Source: Monocercomonoides exilis (Eukaryota > Preaxostyla > Oxymonadida > Polymastigidae). Taken from it: DNA of 64,000 bases. Location: contig LSRY02000002.1 of the NCBI GenBank assembly GCA_001643675.2, positions 843,501 through 907,500 on the forward strand. The letters are read 5' to 3'. The translations under genes were made by a program, and so were the position numbers. The notes below the pieces were generated by a model. That model had not been told where the DNA came from and did no database searches. It saw nothing but the letters and a program-made list of their open reading frames with translations. Shown here one piece after another: positions 11,697-23,067 of this stretch (positions are counted from its first letter, which is position 1; each line of letters opens with the position of its first letter).

Positions 11697-14393
11697 TTAT
11701 TGAAAAATTTGAGTTGTTAATCTTTTTCGAAATGGAAATTTCATACACAAACTTTTTTTATTTTTTCCAGTGCAAATGCAGAATGGCCGTACAATTACTT
11801 TTTCCTTTATACTTTCCGTTAGGAACATATGGGCATTATCGATATAATTTTTGACGTCGATTCCTTTCTTTTTCATTCTGCTGAGTTTCCTCGGGTGAAA
11901 AACAGAATCCGCATATCTTGTGAACCATTCTGCTGGATCGATGGTGATATGAATTTTGCCAACATCTGGAAATTGAGATGCTTCAGCAGGCAAAAGATGC
12001 AGCACGGAAGCAGGATTTTGCGAATTTTCATCGTAACATGATGTTGGGTTAAGATTGAACAATGATTGAAAATAGTGCGCGAAAGATGGAAATTCTGTTG
12101 ATTGATTAACATCTTTGTTCACTTGAAATATCTTTTGAGATGGTTGAAGCGGAACCCGAGATTTATCATTCTGCTTTTGTTCCTGAAGAGTTTGTTCAGG
12201 TGAAAGCAGTTGGTTTGTTTGAAGCAATGAATTTTTTATGTGGAACTTGGACGATTGCTGAAAATAAGGACGTTCGTTTCGTAGTTGAAAAGAGGGATTA
12301 AACGATGTATGAACAAAAGGAGAAGAATTTTGATAATGCAAAAGTTGACGAGATGGAGAATGAAATGCAAAAGATGATAAAAATGCTCCACATTCACGAG
12401 GAAATGAAGAATTTTCTTGAAATTTTATTTCTGATGGTGCTTGAGCAGATTGAGAATGATGCAAAAACAGAAGAGGATTCGAAGACGTGAGTGGATGCAT
12501 AACATCACGATGCAATCCAACAGATGAAGGTGAAAGTGAAGTAAAAGATGGCTCATGGGTTCCCTCTTTTGAAGAATAAATTCCACCTGATTTCTCATCC
12601 TTCTTAATTTGATCATTGAAATAGCTGTCTTTATTTCTCGTTGTGCTGAAGCAGAAGTCAGAAGTATTTTTTGTATCTGATCCATTTTCATTGGTCTTTT
12701 CACTGTGAATGAAATTCCCTTTGCTTTCCTCGATTCCAGCATTCTTTTCCTTTTCTTCCCAATACCTCTCAAAATCGCTCATCTCCATCTTCTTCTCTTC
12801 CTTTTCTCTCTTCTTTTCGTACTGTTGAATCTTCATCTTCAGCGCCTCAAGCTGCTCTCCAGTCAAATTCAGCACTTCTTCATTCTTCAGCAGATCCTTC
12901 AGCTCTTCCAATGTTGTAGCTCTTGCATCTTTTTCATTCCCTTCCTTCACTTCACCCTCGTCCCTTGAACATAACTTCGCTTCAGCTTCATCCCACATCA
13001 ACCTTTCATCATTGTCTTTTATCCACGGCTTCCTCACCCACTCCCCAAACAGCTTCCAGTGCTGCTTGGCTTCTCGTATCTGATTCTTCACAACCGTTCT
13101 TCTCCTTTTCATGATTTTAATTTCTGCGCTTGAATTTGACTCATTGCAATTGGGTTGATTAATGTCAGAAGCTTTATCAAATGATAAATAATCTTCAGAA
13201 TGCTCCAAAATATCTCCCTTTGTTTTATTCGTGCTTGTTGCATTTCCAACATTACTCCCTTTAAACTCTTTTGTTACTCCATCTTCTATTTCCTCAATCC
13301 CTTTGTCCCTTTTCCCATTCTTCGCATTGATAACAATATTTGCCCCAACAGAACCAGCGTCTTCTCTTCCGTCTCCAAGAAGCGAGCGTTGCACATCCTC
13401 GTTTTGCCAGCGCAGAAGCATCTCCGTCCTTTTGTGCTGTGCCATCGACGATTGCTTCTTCCCGTCGCAGAGGTAGTCACAGTCCGGAATGAACCGGTCC
13501 TGGAAGCGCGGGTCCGGGTTCCAGTGCTCAATGTTCTCCTCCAAAAGAGAGTCGATGTCGGATGAAACAGATGCTGTTGTTGGCGAACTGATAGTGCGCG
13601 GCATTAGTGAAACAGGAGAATGAGATTGAGAATGAGTGCTTTCTGTTTGTTGTGGCTCGTCTGAAGGAATTGCACTTGAAGATTCGTTTGCCTCGCGCAT
13701 CTTTTTCTCTGCAATTTCCTTTGCTTTCAGTTGACGATATTCCTCTCCAATATCCGCATAAAAATTAGATGGTGTATAAATTTCTATTTTCTGGATTTTA
13801 ACTTGCCGATTTTTCTTTTCCTTTGACCGTTCTTTCGATTGTTGTTCGCAATTATCATCCGGTTGTTCGTTTATTAAAATTTTCTCGGATTCTAGTTTGA
13901 TTTTATGAATGCATTCTTTTTTTTCGCAATCTTGTTTATTTAATTCTTTTGAGTTCTCAAAGCCTTGTCCAGTTGAAAATGGAATAAATTGCAATCTTTC
14001 TTGTTCAGAATATTTTGATGTGGTAGAATCCGTTGATGCTGGCTTTCGAGAATAAAGTTCCGCACAAGTTGTCATGCTCATATCACACGAAAAATTCGCT
14101 TGTGGATCATCCTTTCTCAATTGAATTTTTTCATGAATAAGGTTATATGGTAAAGAAGATATATCAGACGGTAAATAAGTTGGACGAGAAGTAGTTGCGC
14201 TATTCATTGCGGAACTGAAAGATGAAAAATTTATTGGATCACAAAACATTCTATTTTCGAAATTACCAGAAGAACGTTTTGGAAAATTCGAATCTGTTAT
14301 TTTATGAAAAAAATTAAATGACTTTTGTCTTTCGACTTGAACGTTTGGTGAAAAATTTTGTTCTTTATCCATTATTCCCTCTTTATTTGGCAA
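11697..14393 (-). CDS. Large unrecognised, mostly disordered protein
   Basis: A single open frame of 898 codons. The start is MPNKEGIMDKEQNF at 14393. I do not recognise the family. The protein is highly charged, with lysine/glutamate blocks and one coiled-coil-like stretch around LLKNEEVLNLTGEQLEALKM. Two parts look folded and conserved: an aromatic segment HWNPDPRFQDRFIPDCDYLC followed by EMLLRWQNEDVQRSLL (about 13390-13530), and KNQIREAKQHWKLFGEWVRK (about 13030-13100). The C-terminus has a third compact piece, HITIDPAEWFTRYADSVFHP. Serine/asparagine-rich linkers separate them. No membrane segment or signal peptide is evident. It lies head-to-head with the hydrogenase gene across 327 bases. 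The last 30 residues are odd (KKSLCMKFPFRKRL) and could be an unspliced end. Confidence 0.7.
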   Translation of the reverse strand: MPNKEGIMDKEQNFSPNVQVERQKSFNFFHKITDSNFPKRSSGNFENRMFCDPINFSSFSSAMNSATTSRPTYLPSDISSLPYNLIHEKIQLRKDDPQANFSCDMSMTTCAELYSRKPASTDSTTSKYSEQERLQFIPFSTGQGFENSKELNKQDCEKKECIHKIKLESEKILINEQPDDNCEQQSKERSKEKKNRQVKIQKIEIYTPSNFYADIGEEYRQLKAKEIAEKKMREANESSSAIPSDEPQQTESTHSQSHSPVSLMPRTISSPTTASVSSDIDSLLEENIEHWNPDPRFQDRFIPDCDYLCDGKKQSSMAQHKRTEMLLRWQNEDVQRSLLGDGREDAGSVGANIVINAKNGKRDKGIEEIEDGVTKEFKGSNVGNATSTNKTKGDILEHSEDYLSFDKASDINQPNCNESNSSAEIKIMKRRRTVVKNQIREAKQHWKLFGEWVRKPWIKDNDERLMWDEAEAKLCSRDEGEVKEGNEKDARATTLEELKDLLKNEEVLNLTGEQLEALKMKIQQYEKKREKEEKKMEMSDFERYWEEKEKNAGIEESKGNFIHSEKTNENGSDTKNTSDFCFSTTRNKDSYFNDQIKKDEKSGGIYSSKEGTHEPSFTSLSPSSVGLHRDVMHPLTSSNPLLFLHHSQSAQAPSEIKFQENSSFPRECGAFLSSFAFHSPSRQLLHYQNSSPFVHTSFNPSFQLRNERPYFQQSSKFHIKNSLLQTNQLLSPEQTLQEQKQNDKSRVPLQPSQKIFQVNKDVNQSTEFPSFAHYFQSLFNLNPTSCYDENSQNPASVLHLLPAEASQFPDVGKIHITIDPAEWFTRYADSVFHPRKLSRMKKKGIDVKNYIDNAHMFLTESIKEKVIVRPFCICTGKNKKSLCMKFPFRKRLTTQIFQ

Positions 14394-14720
14394 AAGATCG
14401 AATAACTGGCTGGAAATCTGATAATAATTAATAATCGATTTAAGTTATGAAAAAAGTCGAAGTTTGCATATTTCAAATACAATCATTAAACATTAACAAA
14501 CCACTAATGTTTCATTTTGCATGTAAAGTGAATGTCTTTAACAATTCAAGCATAAATATATGTTAAGCAGAAAATGAATATTTTACTGTGTAAATGTCTT
14601 TTCTAAATTGAGCGTTTAATGCAAGAAATAACAGGGGCAAAATAGAAAAAATTTCTAATAAATTTTAATGTGGTTCAATAAATGACATGACATGATCGTG
14701 CCCCATTTATATAAAGTGAA
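14394..14720. other. Divergent promoter region
   Basis: This 327-base AT-rich spacer lies between two divergent genes, the unrecognised protein on the left and the hydrogenase on the right. It must hold both promoters. No conserved box could be named. Confidence 0.5.
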
Positions 14721-16566
14721 ATGATTCCTGGAGTTAAAAGAGGAGATACTATACATTATCGAGATCTCATTACAGAAGTTGCGAAGGCAACGTATGAAGG
14801 AAATTTGGTTGAAAGAATTGATCTTATTCCAATTGAACTATGCTGTGAAGGAAGAGACACAAATTTACAGCCAACACTTGAAGAAGGTGTAAACAAACAT
14901 AAATAAATTATAGAATTTATAATAAATCGATTTTTTCTCTGGAATTAAGACAGAAGCATCTCTCGATTGCGCTTAAAAGCAATCCTCGGATTCGATTTAA
15001 AAGAAGAAAAAGGAAGCGAATTGGATCTGAAAGCACTCGCACAGCAAGCTCTTAAACGTAAAACAAAAGAATATATACCGTTGGTTGCTGTTGCGAAAGA
15101 AGTCTGCCGTTTTTTCTCTTTTCCAGATTGCTTAATCACGTCACTGAAAATATTGCTTTTTTTATCTTTTTTAGGCATGCCATAAATGCAATCAATCAAA
15201 ATACTACGTAACAAATAGTTGTGAAGGTTGTATTGCACGTCCATGCATGCTTAATTGCCCAACAAAGGCAATATCAAGAATAAATGGAAAAGCTGTAATC
15301 AACCCGGAAAAGTGCATTGCATGTGGTAAATGCGCATCATTATGTCCATATAACGCAATTCACAAAAAGCACATTCCATGCGTTGAAATATGCCCAGTTG
15401 GTGCTGTATCAAAAGATGAGCACGGGTACAGTAAGATTGATTTTGAAAAATGCATTCACTGTGGGAAATGTATGGTCAACTGTCCATTCAACGCAATCTT
15501 AATGCCGTCGCAAATTGTGGATGTTGTTAATAGCATCAAAAACGGGCGAAGAGTCGTTGCTATGCTGGCGCCTGCGATTCTCGGCCAGTTTGGAGGAACA
15601 GTTCCTCAACTGCACCAAGCTTTGCTGAACTGCGGGTTTCACGAAATGGTAGAGGTGGCTGCAGGCGCAGATGTGACTTCGCTGATGGAGGCAGAAGAGT
15701 TTATTGCTCACGTTGGTTCTGGCAAGCAGCCATTGATGACAACATCCTGCTGCCCTGCATTCTTCCAGTGCGTTCATAAGCACGCGCCGAAGCTGGCGCA
15801 ATTTGTGTCGCACACGGGCTCTCCGATGCATTATGCAGCAGAGCTTGTGAAGAAGAGAGATCCAGAAGCAGTCACTGTGTTTGTCGGGCCTTGTGTGGCA
15901 AAGCGCGCGGAAGGGCTGCGCAGGGCGAATGTGGATTTTGTTCTGACAGCCGAGGAGTTGCTGTGCATCTTCATGGCAAAGAACATCGAAGTCGCCAAAG
16001 TTGCTGTGAGCGAAGACCCCAGGAAGACGCGCGAAGCTTCAAGAGAAGGCACATACTACGCGGTGACACAGGGCGTAGCTGCGGCTGTGAAGGATGCTGT
16101 TCCTGCTGCTCTTTCGAGACTGGCAAAGCACGGAGGAGAGCATATTGATCCGCTGGTTGGGCCTGTGTCCCAGCTGGAGTCTGCAAAGCTCGATGAATGC
16201 TCAGTGAAGGAGGATCCGAACTTAGCAGATGAGTCGTCAAAGGCTCCAGTGACTCCAATGCCTGGAAAGGGAGAATCGCCTGAAATGGCATCTTCGTCAT
16301 CCACTCCATCAGATGCCAAGCCTGCTGTTGATTATAGACCTATTTATATTGCGCCACTTGACAGGAAAGCTGTGAACTTATTGAAGCAATGGGGAGAAAA
16401 ACCAGAAACGTGCCCAGGAAATCTTGTTGAGTGCATGGCGTGCGACGGAGGTTGTGTTGGTGGACCTGGTGCTGTTGCTCTTGCAACCCTTGGAAAAGGT
16501 CGTTTGACTGCTCTTTACAAGCAAAGAATCGAATTCAAAGACATTGAAGATGTGATGGCTCTTTAA
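14721..16566 (+). CDS. Monomeric [FeFe]-hydrogenase with ferredoxin-like domain (group-B-like)
   Basis: It interconverts protons and H2, disposing of reductant from ferredoxin in anaerobic metabolism. Three exons (14721-14886, 14950-15101, 15175-16566) give 569 codons. The N-terminal domain has the group-B pattern RIDLIPIELCCEGRD and a Cys-rich segment, ACHKC...SCEGC...CMLNCP. Two ferredoxin motifs follow, CIACGKCASLCPYNAI and CIHCGKCMVNCPFNAI, plus CVEICP between them. The H-cluster motifs are complete: TSCCPAF (near 15742-15762), GPCVAKRAEG (near 15883), and ECMACDGGCVGGPG (near 16428-16470). A Ser/Pro-rich insert of about 50 residues sits just before the last motif. There is no N-terminal targeting peptide, so cytosolic location is likely. 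The type resembles bacterial monomeric hydrogenases and suggests lateral origin (inference). Introns are only in the first 450 bases. Confidence 0.93.
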
Positions 16567-16877
16567 TATTCAGAATTATTGAATAAAATTACAACATTTG
16601 GAATTGTAATGCGAAAGTCAGCTGGAACAATTGAGGAAATATTATTTTGAGATTGATTAAAGAAAGTTTTTTGAATGTTTTTGTTAATTTTTAACATTTC
16701 TTTTTTTCAATACGACTTATTTCTAAATTTCATTTTTGCTATGCGCTTCGGATTGTTGTAGTTCTCTTTCGATTTTTAAATAAACACGCAAAAATTTTTT
16801 ATATTGATCTTTTTAACCAGGGGATTTTTTGAACCAACTCTAAATTTCGAAAAACTATTTTTTAATTAAAAACTTGG
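16567..16877. other. Short AT-rich spacer
   Basis: A 311-base stretch between the hydrogenase stop and the CNNM start, both on the plus strand. It contains the 3' flank of the first and the promoter of the second. Nothing else is visible. Confidence 0.5.
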
Positions 16878-19800
16878 ATGCTTCTTTCCACATGGCTTGG
16901 AATTGGTGTACATGCATATTTTGCAGCGTCAGCTGATGGCGCCAATACGAATGATGAGACTACTCAAAAAGTTCTTTTTGCTCTTGAAATTGTCGCAATT
17001 GTCGTTCTTCTGATGCTTGCGGCTGTATTTTCTGGTTTGAATCAAAAATTTATATAATTGTGCGTTGATTAAAATTAATTTTAGGATTAAATCTTGGGTT
17101 GCTTGCTCTCGACAAGATTAATCTTCAAATTTTATATGATCTTGGTTCTGAGGTCGATAAAAAGCGAGTGAAGAAAATTCTCCGAGTGCGTAAGAATGGC
17201 ATGTTATTCGTTAATTTATTTTAACTTTATTTAATATTTTCAATTGCTTTAATAGATAACGTTCTTCTTTGTACGCTATTGTTCGGAAATGGTTTGTTTC
17301 GTTGTTTCTTCATAAAATTTTAGCAGTTTTTGTATTTCCTTATTTAGTTATGGTGAATATGGCCATTTCATTGATTATGGAATCAATTAGTTCTGGATTG
17401 ATTGCCTTTTTTGTATCATCGTTTTTGACTGTTATTTTTGGTGAAATTATTCCACAAGCCATTTGCACCCGTCACGGACTTGCAGTAGGTGCTGCACTGT
17501 GGTGGCTGGTATTCTTTTTTATGGTGATTCTATTTCCATTTGTTTATCCAATGGGTAAACTTCTCGACGCTATTCTTGGAGAAGAAGTGGGAAACACTTA
17601 CAACAGAAATCAATTAAAAAAACTGATTCAAATACATGCAGATGAAGACATTCAAGCGCTTTATTCGAAAAACGAGCAGATTGATCAATCAGACTTATTC
17701 CTTATTGGGAATTCAATTGATTTTGCTCAGAAGGAGCTGAAGGAAGTTATGACTCCAATTGAAGAAGTGTTTATGCTTGAAGCGTCGACAATTGTGGATG
17801 CAACAACAATTGACAGGATTATCCAAAGTGGGTTTAGCAGAATTCCCATTTACGATTCCTCTTTCTCGTCCACCATTTCAATCTTTTCATCTGAGAATCA
17901 GAGACTGGCAAAAGGTGTGACATTTTAAATTGAAATTCATTATTCATTTATATTTATGTTTTTATTTCTGAAACGTTTTCTTCTTCTTCGATATACCTTT
18001 ATCTGCCATATCACATCCACTTTCATTTTTTTGATTTTGATTTTTAAATTTTTTTTTCTTTAAAATTTCAGCATCATCCAACTCCTTCACATACCCTATC
18101 ATTGGCTACATCCAAACAAAAGATCTTCTTCTTCTCTTAAATTCCTTTAACCAAACTCAATCTGTCTCGTCTCTTTCTCTTCCTTCTCTTTCCTCAACTG
18201 CCATCAACCCACCTGCCACACCCTCCGAAGATGAAAAAGGAAATTCGACAAACCCAACTTCTTCTATTATTTCTTCTTCTTCCTCATCATCTTCACTTCC
18301 TTTGTCCTCTGACACAATGTCAAAGAACCTCTCTGTATATTCCATCTTCTCTTATTTCGGAAAACCCGTTCTGTTTATGCCTGAAGCATCGCGTCTGCCG
18401 TATGTGATGCAGAAGATGAAAGGCCACGACGACAGAGCCAGCAAAAAGAAGAGGAAGAAGAAGGATTCTGTGAAGGAAAACGAGCAGAATGCGAAAGGGA
18501 AAAAAGGGAAGAAATCGAAGAAATCGAAGAAAGAGCAGAAAGAAGCAGATTTGCACCAGCCAGAGGAGCCAGAAGAGATGGAGACGTTGTTCTCGACCAC
18601 GTCGAATGTGTTTCCGTCGTTCATGCCAGCCGCCGAGAGCGGGGTGCAGAAGGCGTATGGGATGTGTGTGGTGTACCGAGTGAACAACGAAGGAGAATCT
18701 GACCCGTTTTTCGAGACGGTTGGGATAGTGTCGCGGAATGACATCATCGAAGAGCTGATTGGAGAAGACGCAGATGCAGAAGGAGCGAATGCGGGGAAGA
18801 GGAAGAAGAGAGAGGAGCCAAAAGTCGAATCGACGAATCCGTTTGAGAAGAAGAAGAAGAAGAAGAGGAATGAGGAGGAGGAGGAAGAGGAGGAGAACGA
18901 AGAAGACGAGGAAGAGAAGCAGGCAGAAGAGAACAGGAGGAAGCTGGAGCAGGCGTTTATCTTTGTGGATGATGAAGGCCGTGTGGTGGATGTGCACCAG
19001 GTGAATCCGAACTGGCTGGAGGACAGAGAAGAAGAGGAGCACCAGCTGGCAATGAAGGCGAATGGACAAGTGAATGGAGAGCAGGAGCAGTCAGAGGACG
19101 AGTCAAAAGGGAGGGACAGTAATAATAACAAGAAGAAGGAGAAGAAGAAGGGATTTTCGTTGTTTGGGCGGAAAGGGAAAGACGGAGAGAAGAAGAAGCT
19201 GAAGGAGAAAGGAGGGAAAGGAGGGAAAGGGGGAGGGTATGGGACATTGGGTTCGAGTGAAGAAGAAGGCTGGGCGCAGTCATTTGATGGGATGAACGAA
19301 GACGACAAGCTGAGAGTCAGCTTGCTTTCTGTGCAGGAGAAAGGGAAGTGTTCGAATGGGAAAGGAGAAGAAGGAGGAGCGAGTAAAGATGAGCATATTG
19401 ATGGATCGATGGAGAAAGCGACGAATGTGATAGGCGGATATCAGTCACATGACATCATCAAAGCCACTTCCTCTTCATCATCATCTTCTTCCTCTTCCTC
19501 CTCCTCTTCCACCTCCACCTCTGCTCCCACCTCCTCCCTCTCCTTCCTGATGCGTCTCCACCCGCACCACCCTCACCATCAGCAGCGCTACCACCACCAC
19601 ATCTGGCGCGTCTGCCCGCCTGCTTTTGACTTCGCCCCGACACAAATACAGTTCCTGTCTGAGTATTTGTGGAGGACTATCCCCAATCTCTTTGGGAAAG
19701 GGGCTAGTTCTGGGCTTTCTTTGGCTGATGGGCGTGGTTCGTATTCGAATTCATCTTTGTCATCATCATCATCTTCTTCTTCTTCTTCTTCTTCATTCCC

Positions 19801-20878
19801 ACCTGTTCCACCTGCTTTCTTGTCATCTGTGCGTCTTCTGATCTCGATGTCATCAGCATATCTGGTGCCCAGTTTTGATAAAGACAAATACATCAAAGAG
19901 AAGATTGAGGAAGAGAAGGAGAAGCTGGCGGTGCTGGAGAGAGAGAAAGAGAGGCTGGAGCAAGAAGAAGAGGAAGCGAGGGAGAAAGAAGAGGAAGAAG
20001 AGAAAGAAGAAGCCGAAGGAAAAAGAAGGCATCGAAGACACAGAAGGAACAAGGAGAAGAAAGAGAAGAAAGAAAGCGACGACGAAAGCTCTTCAGACAC
20101 AAACGAAAACGACGAAAAAATCAAAGAAAAACAGAAATTGCGAGCCGCCGCTGCTGCCACAGCTGCTGCTGAGTTATCAGCATCGCTTTTCTCTTCCTCT
20201 TCTTCCTTTGCCCAGACGCTTTCGCTCTCTGCCATCCCGTTCCAGTCTAAAGTGTGCATCCAGGGGATGCCGTCACCCGATATGGCGATTCTTCTGAGTG
20301 GGAAACTGGAGGTGTTCTACATATCAGCCACAGGAAACAGAATCAGTGTGGATTTCTTGAGTACTCCGTATGCGCTGCTCAACCCGGTAGCGCCTGTCAG
20401 ACCGCTTTTGTGGCAGGAAGAGGCGATGAAGACGATGGAGCAGAGGAGAGAGAAGGAGAGGAGAATGAACGAGAAGATGAGGAGCAAGATGCAGGGGAGG
20501 CTGGAGAGGATGAAGAGACAAGGAGAAGGAGAAGGAGATAAAGAAGAGGAAAAGGAAGAGAAGGAAGAAGAAGAAGAAGATTCACTCACAGAAAAGCCGA
20601 TCGAAACAGGGCTTCCTTCGTGGAGCGACCTGGCGTCAGCGTCAGTTGCCAGCAAGTTCCATCTGTCTCCTGAGATGTTCTCGAGTTCTGCTGAGCTTTC
20701 TTCCTCGCCTTTCTTCCACAATTCACGTTTGTCCCTGTTTACAGCAGCGGCAGTGGGTACGTCTCCTGCGCTGCTGCTGTTTATTAAGCAGACAGATATT
20801 GACAGGGTGATTGATGCGATGAAGTTTGAGGAGGAGATGAAGAAGGAGAGCGAGTCCGGGAAGCAGAAGGCGGAGTAA
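16878..20878 (+). CDS. CNNM/Mam3-family metal transporter with giant charged insertions
   Basis: CNNM proteins (yeast Mam3) handle Mg2+ and other divalent metals at the plasma or vacuolar membrane. Five exons (16878-17034, 17085-17189, 17256-17291, 17348-17914, 18072-20878) join to 1223 codons. The DUF21 membrane domain is clear: AAVFSGLNLGLLALDKINLQ, NVLLCTLLFGNVMVNMAISL, SFLTVIFGEIIPQAICTRHG, then YNRNQLKKLIQIH. The paired CBS (Bateman) module follows: KELKEVMTPIEEVFML, SGFSRIPIYDSS, IIGYIQTKDLLLLNSFN, YRVNNEGESDPFFETVGIVS and NDIIEELIG. It is broken up by Ser-, Lys- and Glu-rich blocks. A cyclic-nucleotide-binding-like domain (MAILLSGKLEVFYISATGN) lies near the C-terminus. About half the protein is insert. 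A signal-like hydrophobic N-terminus is present. Exon 3 is only 36 nt. Four introns lie in the first 1.2 kb; the final 2.8 kb has none. Confidence 0.9.
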
Positions 20879-23067
20879 AAGGGGAAGAAGTGGGGAAGAT
20901 GAGGGGAAGGTGAGGAAGAAGAGGAAGGAAAATGTGAGGTTTAATAATAATATAGCAATGATAATAACAGTGACGATAACAAAAAAGTGGAAGTGAGTGT
21001 GAGGAACTTTCAAATTGTTAGAAATATGTTTTTTATCAAATGAAAAAATTGAGTTGGATTAGCAAGGCACCTTATTTTGTACCTTTTCGTTTGTGTTGAT
21101 AAAAAAAAAAGGAATAAGCAATTTGTATTTTATTTTGCATCTAATTCTGGGTCTTTTCTTTCACAGCAACTTCCTTTCTCTTTCTCTCATACGAGTTGCA
21201 TTCACCAAAATGTTGATTGAAATAAATGTTTGAAATAAAAATAATTTTCTCTTTTCTTTTCTTTTCTTTTCTTTTCTTTTCTTTTCTTTTCTTTTCTTTT
21301 CTTTTCTTTTCTTTTTCTTTTCTTTTCTTTTTCTTTTCTTTTCTTTTCTTTTTCTTTTCTTTTCTTTTCTTTTCTTTTCTTTTTCTTTTCTTTTTCTTTT
21401 CTTTTCTTTTCTTTTCTTTTCTTTTCTTTTCTTTTCTTTTCTTTTCTTTTCTTTTCTTTTCTTTTCTTTTCTTTTCTTTTCTTTTCTTTTCTTTTCTTTT
21501 CTTTTCTTTTCTTTTCTTTTCTTTTCTTTTCTTTTCTTTTCTTTTCTTTTCTTTTCTTTTCTTTTCTTTTCTTTTCTTTTCTTTTCTTTTCTTTTCTTTT
21601 CTTTTCTTTTCTTTTCTTTTCTTTTCTTTTCTTTTCTTTTCTTTTCTTTTCTTTTCTTTTCTTTTCTTTTCTTTTCTTTTCTTTTCTTTTCTTTTCTTTT
21701 CTTTTCTTTTCTTTTCTTTTCTTTTCTTTCTAATTATCAATCTTTTTGGATTCTTTCTTTCTCTTTTTTAGCAAAATTAAATATGAGGTGTATTTTTCTT
21801 TGAATAAATGCTTTTTTCTAGTCTTTTCTTTTAAAGATATCATAAATGAGTTCTAGTACACTTTATTCTTTTTCTTCCTTCTCATTCTCCTTTCCTTTTT
21901 TTTATCATTCCATTTCCCTTTTATTTTATTTTATTTTATTTTATTTTTTATAAAAACAGTCTTTTTCTTCAGTTATTTATTAACTTATCCCTTTGAATCT
22001 TCAGATAATTTGATTTCTTCTTTCCTTTCTTTTCCTTCTTTTCATTCTAACTTTGTTTTGGAATAACTTCCTCTGAGTTTGAATAATTCTCCTTCTGGCA
22101 AACATTCTTGTTATTTTCTCTCCATTCCTTCATATTTGATCTTTCTCACTTCTTTTTCGCTGTATAATTTATTTATTTATTTATTTTTTATTTTTCCCAA
22201 CAAGTCTCAATGCCTTTTTTCCCCTTCTCATCACTTGCTTCTCTTTCTTTCACAGAACATTTCCCCTCTAATTTGCGATTCATCTGAAAGAGGCAAATCT
22301 CTTTCTTCATTATTTATAGCTGTTTGTTTTATTTTCGCATTCATCAATTCTTTTTGGCTGACGTTTCTCCGAGCGTAATTTTTATTAAATTTAATTTTCT
22401 GTTTGCGTTTTTGATTGATTGATTGATTGATTGATTGCTATTTTTATGTTTACAATCTGTATTTCTTTTTAATTTGTCCATTTTCAAAGAAAATATTGTT
22501 AATTTTTGCTTTTTTTTATGATAAATAAGTTGTTGAGATTTGTTGAAAAAAAGTTGAAAAAAAAGAGATTTTCTTGTAATATAGAAATTAGCATAGGAAC
22601 CTCATACGCTTGAACAATTTATAATTTAAATAAAAAGAATCTCGCTTCTTGATAATTGGAATTGTAACCTTCATCTTATCACGCTCAAATGAAACATACA
22701 AAAAATAAGAATTTTTTTCTTTTTGTTTGACTGAATATTGAAAAGGGAAGTGAAAAAAAATAAGCATGAGCATTGAGGATATTTGGTGTTGAAGTGGGAA
22801 ATTTTGAGCAAAGCAGTCTCAATGCTTATGCAGGCTACGAGCATTTGAGAGTGAGAAAAGAGAGATTGAACTTTACTTGAAAGAAGACGTTGCAATACAT
22901 CGCAACACATTGTTTCATCCAATTGAAACGAAAAGAGAAAGAGAAAAAAAATATTTTGTCTTAAGTTGTAATCAAGCAAAGCAAGCCTCAGGAGAAAAAC
23001 GGAAGAGAGAAAGAGAAAGAGAGAGAAAGGAAAAGAAAAAATATTTCGACTATTTTAACTTGTTCAA
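20879..23067. other. 2.2 kb spacer, strongly pyrimidine-rich on the plus strand
   Basis: This spacer separates convergent CNNM (+) and SufB (-). It contains the TTTTC satellite described separately, a run of TTTTA units near 21925-21945, and a GATT run at about 22414-22437. From about 21120 to 22560 the plus strand is dominated by T and C. A minus-strand open frame at 22671-22979 includes a short coding-like piece (MCCDVLQRLLSSKVQSLF), but I could not build a gene from it. Confidence 0.6.
21247..21729. repeat. TTTTC pentanucleotide satellite
   Basis: About 480 bases of nearly perfect CTTTT units (about 95 copies). A few six-base variants (CTTTTT) occur, all in the first 150 bases (21310-21400). 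The last 330 bases are a perfect array. The long open frames across it, on both strands, are artefacts of the five-base period. Confidence 0.98.

Noticed and set aside
21141-21771. 181- and 199-codon open frames of repeated KEKKR / FLFFS units
   Set aside because: They are created by the five-base period of the TTTTC satellite and carry no protein signal.
22560-22990. Possible two-exon minus-strand gene between the satellite and SufB
   Set aside because: One piece looks coding-like, but no start, splice set or family could be fixed, so it is only mentioned in the spacer entry.
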